Below, piece after piece: positions 42,178-53,400 of a stretch of 60,000 nt of DNA. Origin of the DNA: Symsagittifera roscoffensis. Lineage: Eukaryota > Xenacoelomorpha > Acoela > Convolutidae. The notes beneath the pieces are model-generated. The model was not told the DNA's origin. It made no database searches and was given only the letters and a program-made list of their open reading frames with translations. Numbering within the stretch: the stretch's first letter is position 1; each line of letters opens with the position of its first letter. The translations under genes were made by a program, and so were the position numbers. The DNA is taken from contig NC_087069.1 in NCBI RefSeq assembly GCF_963678635.1, positions 23,736,303 through 23,796,302 of the forward strand, given 5' to 3'.

Positions 42178-42947
42178 TAAACACACTTGCTCAAAAGTGA
42201 ACCCTATTTAAAATATTTTTTGAGGATGTTGCTTTCTTTTCAAAAGAAAGATAAATATGGAAGTTTCCAATGTTTTCATGTTGGTAGTCCAACAGTAACC
42301 ATTTGGTTTTTTTCCAAAGACTCTCTCCGCGCTCTCTCTCTCTCTCTCTCTCATTATACTTTGGGCCAGTTCGGGTCAGCCAGGTCGTACGCAAAGTACA
42401 GAGAGTGTTTTACGCTGTGGTTTTGCTTTTTATTACGTTTATATACATGATTTGCGTATTTAACTGACAATTTTTTTTGGTAAAAACGTGTAAAAAAGAA
42501 AATGTATATATTTTTTTCAAAATTGAACAAGATCCTCAACCCTGCTCAAAAACCATGGCAAAACGATAAAAGGCCGTTTCAAAAAAAATGGATACAAGAA
42601 ATTTTTCCTGATTTTTTTTCTTACACAAAAGTCAGATTCTCTCAGATAATCAAAAGTTTTCAACGTCTCTTCTCATAGATTGTTCTATAAATTTAGTTTT
42701 CGTTTACCTTCTACGTCTACCATAATCAAGCAACTTATAGCTCCTAAAAAGCTCATATCACACATTTACACGAATCTAAAATGGCAATGAAAAATTTACG
42801 GTAAAAACATACGGAAAATTTTTTGAAATTACGTTTTTGAAGATGACCAGTAAAACTGTGCTCACGATCATAAAAAAATTACTGGTATAGTTTTAATTGA
42901 TTTTTGGACAGCTTTTTTTTACACTAAATTTTCCTTTCTTAATTTTT
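41167..42947. repeat. Inner repeat A, unit 2
   Basis: Counterpart of 35433-37224, shorter first GA tract. Confidence 0.9.
41595..41849 (+). pseudogene. CIRVY-family unknown protein, truncated (repeat A, unit 2)
   Basis: Counterpart of 35868-36124; the coding part follows a GA tract of different length, so the frame entering from the microsatellite differs while the conserved frame itself (WDIPTAKSH, ESFVMGCSTREQSTFSF) is intact. Confidence 0.4.
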
Positions 42948-43329
42948 AACGACCAAGTGGTTTTTTTGTGCGGAACAGTGAAGAAGGATTGATCTCAGCT
43001 TACGAGACAGATCAAGCGTTCCGAAATAAAAAAAAAGTATGTGACAAATTCACGAGCGCCTTAAGCCATAACGATCAAACTTAATCACCAAGAATTTAAT
43101 ATCTTTAGCGATAAACTTCAGTTTCTATCGGTTTTTAATTGCTCCCCGCCCCCGGGTATACCTTCATTATCTCAAATTCACTTCAGTAATTCAGTCAAAA
43201 TGTTTTAACAAAACTTAAAACAACTTCAAGTCATGACTACTCTTTTGAAAATAGTATCAGTGTCTCATCGAGAAAGAATAAGTATCTCTCAAACATACAC
43301 GAGATGACCGATTGCAGTCATCCATCAAT

Positions 43330-43402
<73 letters not shown>

Positions 43403-44335
43403 GTCTCTCCGTGTAGAGCAAGTCGAGCGGCTAATGACTTGGCTCCCCGAGAAAACGAAGGCAATAAAAAAGAAGGAATGGATTACTAAATGTCACTTAT
43501 TGCTACCGAATTGATCAAATAACCTGCCTCGACAGAGTTGAAAAAGAATTGTACCCGAATTATCCGGCATCAGAAAAGACTGAGATAAACAACACAACCT
43601 CGCTCGAGCAGTCTCCCAGAAAAATTCTCTTGGCGTGTGACTGCGAGTCAATCCCATTGTATGAAAATCAGGAGGGATGCATTCGTGTTTATCTAGAGCG
43701 CGAACCGTATTGGGATATTCCGACAGCAATGTCTCACGAGTCGTTTGTTATGGGAGTTTCAACTCCAGAGCAATCAACTTTCAGTTTCAATTCCAGAGCA
43801 ATCAACTTCCTATTCGGATGCTCGGATTTCATCGACACAGAGTGCGGTAGAATGACCCCAGATCGATCTACTGACCCCAGATCTCATTCAGAGAAACCCT
43901 GCAAATGTAGCCTGATATCCCCAAAAAAAATAAAACTACTTTTTCGAGAGTTTTAATAACTTGAACAAAAAGCTTTCTTTTGTACTGATTATTAGTCTTC
44001 AGGTTTTTAATTTCATTTTTGTTTGCTTTGTTTCTTGTCTTGTTTCAATATGACTTTGTGTATATTGATTGTCTCAGATTTTTTTCCTGCCTAGTGGATC
44101 AATTAAAATATTTCATTGTAAATTTTTTTCGGCAAATTCTTAGAAAAAAAACTTGAGAATAAAACTGAGAGAAAGAGAGAGCGAGATAAATACACTTGCT
44201 CAAAACTGAACTCTATTTGAATTTTTTTGAGGATGCTGCTTTCTTTTCAAAGGAAGATAAATATGGAAGTTTCCAACGTTTTCATGCTGGTAGTCCAACA
44301 GTAACCATTTGGTTTTTTTCCAAAGACTCTCTCCG

Positions 44336-44367
<32 letters not shown>

Positions 44368-44960
44368 GTACTTTGGGCCCGTTCGGGTCAGCCAGGTCTT
44401 ACGCAAAGTAACAGAGAATGTTTTACGCCGTGATTTTGCTTTTTCTTACGTTTATATACATGTTTTGCGTATTTAACTGACAATTTTTTTGATAAAAACG
44501 TGCAAAAAAGTAAATATGTATTTTTTTTCAAAATTGAACAAGATCCTCAACCCTGCTCAAAAAATCATGGCAAAACGATAAAAGGCAGTTTCAAAAGATA
44601 TGGATACAAGAATTTTTTTCTGATTTTTTTTTATTACACAAAAGTCAGATTCTCTCAAAAAATCACAAGTTTTTAACGTCTCTTCTCATAGATTGTTCTA
44701 TAAATTTAGTTTTCGTTTACCTTCTACGTCTACCATAACAAGCAATTGATAGCTCCTAAAGCGTTCATATCACAGATTTAAACGAATCTAGAATGACATT
44801 GAAAAATTTACGTTAAAAAAACGGAAATTTTTTTTGAAATTATGTTCTTGAAGATGACCAGTAAAACTGTGCTCAAGATCATGTAAAAATTACTGGTATA
44901 GTTTTAATTGATTTTTGGTCAGCTTTTGTAATACTAATTTTTCCTTTTTCATTTCTCAAA
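42948..44960. repeat. Inner repeat A', unit 2
   Basis: Counterpart of 37225-39230. It keeps TTTTAATAACTTGAACAAAAAGC after the coding frame (about 43,950), which unit 1's A' has lost (38,229), so one small deletion occurred in unit 1 after duplication. Confidence 0.9.
43468..43956 (+). CDS. CIRVY-family unknown protein (repeat A', unit 2)
   Basis: Copy of 37747-38211. Two or three residue changes (for example LYPNYP for LYENYP). One extra A in the run after SLISPKK removes the stop and adds about eight codons. Confidence 0.45.
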   Translation, partial: KRRNGLLNVTYCYRIDQITCLDRVEKELYPNYPASEKTEINNTTSLEQSPRKILLACDCESIPLYENQEGCIRVYLEREPYWDIPTAMSHESFVMGVSTPEQSTFSFNSRAINFLFGCSDFIDTECGRMTPDRSTDPRSHSEKPCKCSLISPKKIKLLFREF

Positions 44961-45169
44961 AACATTGAGGTTTTCCTTCAATTTGGTATGTAAACATTAA
45001 TTTTTTCCTTTGATTTTACAGAACGTTAGGCGTTCTCGAAGAGTGAAGCGATGAGCCACGCCTCGTTACCTACTGCCTGTTAAACCAAAGGGTCATGCCT
45101 TTTTTTTTCGATGGATATGATAAGAAATGTTTTACGGTACACTATATCACATGGAGGAAAAATAAAGCA

Positions 45170-48100
45170 ACTAAAAAAATCAGACCCTCCTAGAATGAAT
45201 CGTAGTCGTACAAACACTAGTTCATAAGACTCTTCGGGGGTTTTCAGATTTTTTAAAATTTTGATAATAGAATTGAAATTATTCTCTCCAAGTTGAAACG
45301 AGTAAAACGCAACTAGAAAGCCACCTAATATCAAAGATACTAGTTTATAACACTCACTAAGGAATTTGGGCTATTTAATAAGTCTCTCCTCAAACAGATT
45401 GTTTTGTCTCCCTTGGATCGATGCTTCACATTTTTGAATGACGAGTCTTTGTAATTTTGATGGCTCTTGACAGCAATTAGACCCCTGAAAGACATTATTT
45501 TGTTTGATTACATAAACATACTAGAGTAGCGTAAGAACCATGAGCAAAACTGCGGTGGAGTGTTTCGAACCTATTGAACTTCGGTGGTTTTCATATCTTT
45601 GTGTTTCGATGATATTTCGTATTGATTCTTCACAATTTGATACGGGTCAGACAAACCTAGAATGGCTCATTTTACTACAGACACTGGTTGATAACACTTT
45701 CTGGTGGATTTGGGTTATTTAAAAAGTCCCTCTTTAAACGGATTGTTGTTTCTCCCTTTGATCAATGCTACCCATTTTAGAACGACAAATTTTTCTGTTT
45801 TAGAGGGCTCCAGACAGCAAATGAGGGCATCCCAAAAACATAATTATGTTTGTGTTGTAAAGCTACTAGGGTAGCGTAGGAGCCAGGAGCAATTTTGGGC
45901 TGGGTTTTTTTTAACCAAATAAATTGTCGTCATGAAATCGGTGGTTTTCATATTTTTTTTTGGTATTGATACTTGAGCATATGGAATCTCTGCAAATTGA
46001 AACAAGTCAGACGCGCCTATGATGGCTCGTAATCGTACAGACATTAGTTGATGATCTTTTCTGATGAACTTGTGCTTTTTGTTAAGTCCCCCACTAAACG
46101 GATTGTCGTGTCTCCCTGGGATCGATGCTACCCATTTTCGAACAACAAGTTTCTCTGTTTTTGATGGCTTCTGACACAAAATCTGGGCATCTCCAAGGAC
46201 ATATTTTTCTTTGATGATGTAAAACTACTGGGGTAGGGTAGAAACCAAGAGTCATATTAACCTTTTGAACTTGTCTTCGTGAAATGGATGGTTACCAAAT
46301 TTTTTTTGTGTCGATAAATTTTCATTTGATTACTCTACATTTGAAACAATTCAGACGCTCCTATAATGGCTTGTAATCGTACAGACATTATTTGATATCC
46401 TTTTCTGATGAATTTGGGCTATTTAATAAGTCCCCCTTTAAACGGATTGGTGTTTCACCCTTGGATCAGTCTACACATTTTCGAAAAAGGAGTTTTTCTA
46501 TTTTAGACAGCTCATGACATCAAGTGTTGGCATCTCGAAAGACATACTATTGTTTGATTATGCAAAACTACTAGGAGCAAAATTGCGCTGGGGTGTTTTC
46601 AATTTAATGAACTTGTCGACATGAAATCGGTGGTGTCAAGTTTTTTAAGTCCTGATAAAAAATATGGGGTTCTCTACGATTCGAAGCGAGTCAGATGCAT
46701 CTAGATTGGTTCATTTTTGTACAGACACTGGTTGATAACAATCTCCGAAGACTTTGAGCTTTTTATTAAGTCCCTTCGAACCACGAGTTTATTCTGACGG
46801 CTCCTACCAGCAAAGGTGGGCATCTTGAAAGACTAAATTTTGTTTGATTATGTTAAGCTACTAGGATGGCCTACGAACCAGAATCAAAAGTGTGCTGGGG
46901 TGTTTTCAACTCAATGAAAATGTCGTCAAGAAATCGGTGGTGTCATGTTTGTTAAAGTCCTGATAAAAGAATCTATGGGAGTTTCTTCAAGTCGAAACAA
47001 TTCAGACGCGCCTAAATTGGCTCAAAATTGTACAAAACTGGTTGATAACACTCTCCGAGGATTTTAGACTTTTTATTAAGTCTCTTTTTAATACGATTGT
47101 AGTTTCTTACTTGGATCGATGCTACACATTAACGAAGAATAAACTTTTTACCTTTTTTGACGGTAGATGACAGCAAATGTGGGAATCTCGAAGAACTCAA
47201 CTTTAATAATTATGTAAATCTACAAGGTTAGCCTCGGAATCAGGAACCAAATTACACTGGGGTTTCTTAAACTCAAAGAACTTGTCGTCATGAAATCGGT
47301 GGTGTCCGTTTTTTTCAAGTCCTGATTAAAGAATGTATAGAGTTCTCTACAATTTGAACTGAGTCAGACGCGCCTAGAAAGGCTCATTGTCTTACACACA
47401 CTAGTTGATAACACTCTCCGAGGATGTTTGGCTTTTTGTTAGAACCCTTTCAAAATTATTTTAATTTATCCCTTGGATCGATGCTACACATTTTCGAACC
47501 ACGAGTTCTTTTTTTGGCGGCTCCTGACCGCAAAAGTGGGTTATTATTTTAGTTTGGTTGTGTAAAGCTACTAGGGCAGAGAACTAACCAGGAACAAAAT
47601 TGCGCTGGGGTGTTTTCAACCTAATGAACTTGTCGTTATGAAATCGGTGGTGTCAGTTTTTTTTTAAAGTCCTGAAAAACGAATGTATGGGGTTCTCTAC
47701 AAGTTGAAACGAGCCAAACGCGCCTATAAGGGCTCGTTATTGTACAGAAATTGGTTTATAACGCTTTCCGAGTATTTTGGACTTTTAATTAAGTACCTTT
47801 TTAAAACGGTTGTAGTTTCTCCCTTGGATCGAAGCTACACATTATCGAAGGATAATTTTTTTCCCTTTTTTGACGGCACTTGACAGCAATTGTGGTATCA
47901 GGTTTTCTTAAATTCCTGACGAAAGAATGTATGAGGTTCTTACAAATTGAAACAATTCAGACGCGCCCAGAATGGCCTGTTTTTGTACAGACCGTAGTTG
48001 ATAGTACTCTCCGAGGATTAAGGCTTTCTATTAAATCTCTTTGTGAAAAGATAGTAGTTTCTCCCTTGAATCGATGCTACACATTTTCGAACGATGTGTT

Positions 48101-51100
48101 TTCTAGTTCTTACGGCTCCTGACAGCAAACGTGGGTATTTTGAAAGACATAATTTTTTTATTCTTTAAAGCTACTTGGGTAGCGCAGGAAACTGAAGCAA
48201 AATTGGTATGCCTTGTTTTTAACCGAATGAACTTGTCGTCGTGAAATCGATGGTTTTCAATTTTTTTTCTTATTGATGGTAGAACGTATGGATTCTCCTT
48301 AAATTGAAACGAGTCAGACGTACCTAGAATGTCTTGTTTTTTTAAAGAAACTAGTTGATAATTCTCTCCAATGATTTTGGTCTTTTTAATAGGTTCATTT
48401 TCCAAAAGATTGTAGTTTCTCCCTTGGACCGATGCGACACATTTTCGAACCACGAGTTTTTCTTTTTTAGCGGGCTCTAGACAGCAAAAGAGGGCATCCC
48501 GAAACACATATTTTTGTTTGTATTTGTAAATCTACTAGGGTCGCGTAGGAGCCAGGAGCAAATTTGGGCTGGAGTGTTTCTAACCTAATAAAGTTGTCGT
48601 CGGTAAAAAATTGGTTTTTTTTCGTATTGATAATTGAACATGTGGAACTTCTACAAATTGAAACGAGTCAGACACGCCTATGATGGCTCGTAATCGTACA
48701 GACATTAGTTGATAACCTTTTCTGATAATCTTGGGCTATTTATTAAGTCCCCCATTAAACGGATTGGTGCTTCTCCCTTGAATCAATCTACACCATTTCG
48801 AACGACGAGGTTTTTTATTTTAGACGGCTCCTGACATCAAATATTGGCAGCTCGAAAGACATATTTTTTGTTTGATTCTGTAAAAACTAATAGAGTGGCG
48901 TAGGAATCGGGAGCAAAATTGTCGTCATGAAATCGTGGTGTCAAGTTTTTTTTTAGTCCTGATTAAAAAAATTGGGGTTCTCTACAATTCGAAACTAGTC
49001 AGATGAGCCTAGATTGGTTCGTTTTTGTACATATACGGGTTGATAACACTCTCCGAGGATTTTGGGCTTTTTATTAAAAAAGCAATAAAACAATACACTT
49101 TATCGAAGGGCAATTTGTTTCCATTTTTGACGGCACATGGCACAATTGTGGGCATCCTTATTATGTAAATTTACGAGGTTTGCTCAGGAATCAGGAAAAA
49201 AAATACATTTGGGTTTCTCAAGCTTAATGAACGTGTCGTCACGAATCGGCGGTGTCAGTTCTTTTTAAAGTCCTGATAATTGAATGTGTAAGGTTCTCTA
49301 CAAGTTGAAACACGTCAGAGACGCCTGGCATGGCTCGATATTGTACCGATAACACTCTCCAAAAATTTTGGGCTGATTATAAGGTCCTTTTTAAAAAAGG
49401 TTGTAGTTTCTCTCTTGGATCGGTATTACACATTATCGAAGAAATTTTTTTTTCGATTTTGGCGGCATATGACACACCTTCTGGGCATCTCGAAAACATG
49501 GTTTTCTTTGTTGTTGTAAAACTACTAGGGTAGGGTAGGAATCAAGAGCGAAACTTCGCTGGAGTTTTTTAAACTTTTCGAACTTGTTGTCGTGAAATCG
49601 ATGAATTTCCCTATCGATAATATTTCATATGGATAATCTACACTTGAAACGAGTCAGACGCGGCAATATTGGCTCGTAATTGTACAGACCTTAGTTGATA
49701 ACCTTTTTGGATCAATTTGAGCTATTCAATAAGTCCTCCATTGGTGTTTGTCCATTGGATCAATCTACAAAATTTCGAACGACGAGTTTTTCTATTTTAG
49801 GCGGCTCCTGAAATCAAATGTGGGCATCTCGAAAGACTTATTTTTGTTTGATTAGGTAAAGCTACTAGGTTAGCGTACGGACTAGAAGCAAAAGTGTGCT
49901 GGGGTGATTTCAATGAAATTTTCGTCATGAAATCGGTGATGTCAGGTTTGCTTAAGTCCTGATAAATGATTATATGAGAAACTCTTCAAGTCGAAACAAG
50001 TCAGAGGCGCCTAACATGGCTCAATATTGTACTAAAGCTGGTTGATAACACTCTCCCTGGAGTTTGGGCTTTTCAATAAGTCCCTTTTTAAAACGATTGT
50101 GTTTCTCCCTTGGATCGATGCTGCACAATATCGAAGGATAAAATTATTTCCTTTTTTGACGGCATATGACAGCAAAATTGGGCTTCCGAAGAGCTCAACT
50201 TTTTTAATTATTCAAATCTACGAGGTTTGGCTCGGAATCAGGAACAAATTTTCACTGGGATGTCTTAATCTCAAGGAACTTGTCGTCATGAAATCGGTGG
50301 TGTCAGGTTTTTTTAAGTCCTGATCAGAGAATGTATAGGGATCGCTACAAGTTGAAATGAGTCAGACGCGCCTAGAAAGCTCATAATTGTACGCAAACTA
50401 GTTGATAACAATCTCCGAGGATTTTTGGCTTTTTATTAGAACCATTTTGAAAAGATTTTAGTTTATCCCTTGGATCCATGCTACACATCTTCGAAGCATG
50501 AGTTTTTTCTCTTTTTGACGGATCCTGACAGCAAATGTGGGCATCTCGAAAGACATAGTTAAATTTGATGTGTAAAGATACTAGGGTAGCGCAGAAACCG
50601 CGAACAAAATTGCGCTTGGGTGTTTTCAACCTTATGAACTTATCGTTATGAAATCGGTGGTGTCAGGTTTTTTTTAAGTCCTGACAGAAGAATGCATGGG
50701 GTTCTCTACAAGTTGAAACGAGTCAGGGGCGCCTATATTGGCTCGTTGTGGTCCAGAATTTGGTTGATATCACTATTCAAGGATTTCGAGCTCTTTTTGA
50801 GTCCCTTTTCAAAACGATTGCAGTTTCTCCCACGGATCGATGCTACACTTTATCGAAGGAAAATTTTATCCATTTTTGATGGCACATGACAGCATATATG
50901 GGCATCTCGGAAGACATAATTATGTTTGATTGTGTAAAGCTGGCTGGTAGGGTAGCGTAGGAACCAGGAACAAAGTTGCGCTGGGGTGTTTTAAACCTAT
51001 TGAACTTGTCGTTACAAAATCGGTGGTTTCAGGTTTGTTTAAGTCCTGAAAAAAGAATGTATGGGGCTCACTACAAAAAAAAACTAGTCAGGCGCGGCTA

Positions 51101-52455
51101 TATAGGCTCGTTATTGTCCAGAAACTGGTTGATAACTTTTGTCGAGGATTTTGAGCATTTTTGAGTCCCTAATGAAACTGTCGTTATGAAATCAGTGGCG
51201 TCAGATTTTCTTCAAGTCCTGACAAAAAAAATGTGTTGGGTTATTTACAAGTTAAAACGAGTCAGACGCGCGTATATTGGCCCGTTATTTTCCAGAAACT
51301 GTTTGATGGCCTTTTTTTAGAATTTTGATCTTTCTTTGAGTCCCTTTTCAAAACGATTTTAGTTTTCCCATAGATCGATGCTACACATTAACGAAAAACA
51401 AGTTTATCCGTTTTTGACGACAACTGACAGCAAATATGGGCATCTCGAAAGACACAATTCTGTTTGAATGTGTGAAGCTACTAGGGAAGCGTAGGAACAG
51501 GGAACGAAACTGCGCTGGGGTGTTTTAAACCTAATGAATTTGTCCTGACAAAATCAGTGGTTTCAGGTTTGCTTAAGTCCTGATCAAAGAAAGTGTAGGG
51601 TTCTCTACATTTTGAAATGAGTCAGACGCGCCCAGAATGCTCAATAATGTACGCACACTAGTTGATAACACTCTATGAGGATCTTTGGTTTTTTGTTAGA
51701 ACCATTTTAAAAAGATTTCAGTTATTCCCTTGGATCGGTGCTACACATTGTCGAAGCATGAATTTTTCACTTTTTTACGGCTCATGACAGCAAATGAGGG
51801 CATCTCGAAAGACATAATTTTGTTTGATTGAGTAAAACTACTAGGGTAGCGTAGGGACAACGAACGAAATTGCGTAAACGTAAATTGCGAACGAAAATGG
51901 TTTTTTTTTAAACTAATGAACTTGTCGTTATGAAATCGGTGGTGTCAGGTTTTTTTTGTGTGGGGTTCTCTAACATTTAAAACGAGTCAGGCGCGCCTAT
52001 ATTGGATCGTTATTGTCCAAAAACTGGTTGATAACACTTTTCGAGGATCTTGAGCATTTTTAAGTCCCTTTTCAAAACGATTTCAGCTTCTCTCATGGAA
52101 GGATACTACACATTGTCGAAGGATCAGTTTATCCTTTTTTGACGGCACTTGGCAGCAAATATGAGCATCTCGAAAGTAATAATTATGATTGGTTATGTCA
52201 GGCTACTAGAGTAGCATAGGAACCATGAGCAAAATTGCGCTGGAGTGTTTTCAACCTAATGAAGTTTTCTTTATGAAATCGGTGGGGTCAGGTTGAAACT
52301 CTAAGTTGAAACGAGTCAGACGCACCTATTTGGCTCATTTTTGTACAAAAAATGGTTGATAACACTTTTCGAGGTTTTTGGGATTTTTATTGAGTCCCTT
52401 TTCAAAACGATTTTGTTTTCTCCCTCGGATCGATGCTACAAGTTATCGAAAGGCA
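45170..52455. repeat. ~350-bp satellite array, about 20 monomers
   Basis: The landmark TTGGATCGATGCTACACATT and variants recur at about 45415, 45760, 46119, 46463, 47113, 47474, 47825, 48068, 48426, 48780, 49417, 49755, 50112, 50470, 50835, 51370, 51730, 52090 and 52430, mostly 340-365 bases apart, with some monomers shortened. Other fixed blocks are GACGGCTCCTGACAGCAAAT, GGGCATCTCGAAAGACATA, TTGCGCTGGGGTGTTTT, GAACTTGTCGTCATGAAATC and GAGTCAGACGCGCCTA. Monomers are roughly 75-90% alike. No coding capacity; the open frames here are accidental. Confidence 0.95.
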
Positions 52456-53400
52456 AGAGTAGTTTATGTGTGAGGCGATCAGCGGGAGGGGCTGGTTGCT
52501 GACCCCCATGTTTTAACATAGGCTATAGAGTATCCGGTCAGCAACTTATGTATTAAGAGAGGGAATATATTTCCCTATGTTTTATGATAGGGATTAGGTT
52601 TCCTAGGTTTCCTTTTGCCGATACTTGCGTTTCTTAGCTAACTTCAACGATTTGTGATGTGTAAGGGCTATCTTGTCAAACTAAATTTCGGTATGGTAAG
52701 TTTCAGATGGTAAGTTTCAAAAAAAAATTTTTGAAAATTTTTGAGGTTTCACTTGCAAATAAATTTTTATCTTGAAAACAAAATGTTATCTTGGAAAATC
52801 GAACAAAAAAATAAAAGTTTTGGATTGTAAGTTTCAGATGGTAAGTTTCGACAAAAATTAGGTTTCGATTCAGTGCATGGGATCAAAAACTAATATATCA
52901 CAGAATATTTTTTATTATCGAAAGCATCTTTCAAATACTTATTTCATCTTATTTATATTCCCCCAGGTTATCTGGGGAAAATTTTCAAGCGGGGATTATC
53001 TTTGACAGGTTACTTATTCCGCTCCACGGGATATCAGGGGTATCTTGACAGCTCCTCACGGTTGAGTATTTTTATATCCCACTTAATCTTTTATTCTTCA
53101 GGTTATCTTTTTTGGCGCCCGATCGTACCATGTTTAAAGATTCTGCACACCAATCCGATATGTTATAGATTTTTTCAATGTATTAAGATACGATTTTAAT
53201 TTTGGTTCAAACCATTTGAGTCTGTTTTGAAAACGTCTGAAACTAGACTGAAAAGTATCTGAAGCTTTGAAGAAATAAAGTTTTTCAGAAAAAACTTAAA
53301 TCACTGTAAATTGTTATATTACAGTTAGAAGTTAAATAACATATAAATCATTGCAACGTATGAAAGTTTACTACAGTTTACAGGTTAATTTTACAAATTC
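52456..53400. other. Non-coding DNA with short palindromes and repeated GGTAAGTTTC
   Basis: Satellite ends abruptly at about 52,455. Then come GTTGCTGACC (52495-52504) pairing with GGTCAGCAAC (52536-52545), AGGGAA/TTCCCT around 52,562-52,578 and CCCCAG/CTGGGG around 52,962-52,978. The phrase CAGATGGTAAGTTTC occurs at about 52,704 and 52,836 with GTAAGTTTC also just before each. No gene seen; the frame 53002-53199 is not convincing. Confidence 0.5.

Larger units (their letters stand above)
40061..45791. repeat. 5.73-kb tandem duplication, unit 2
   Basis: Repeats 34326-40060 throughout. Its right end continues seamlessly into the satellite array (GAACGACAAATTTTTCTG), so the right boundary of unit 1 is the recombined one and unit 2 keeps the original right neighbour, as unit 1 keeps the original left one. 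Confidence 0.95.

Noticed and set aside
13777-52400. Small frames inside satellite monomers
   Set aside because: Positions follow monomer periodicity; composition is that of non-coding AT-rich DNA.
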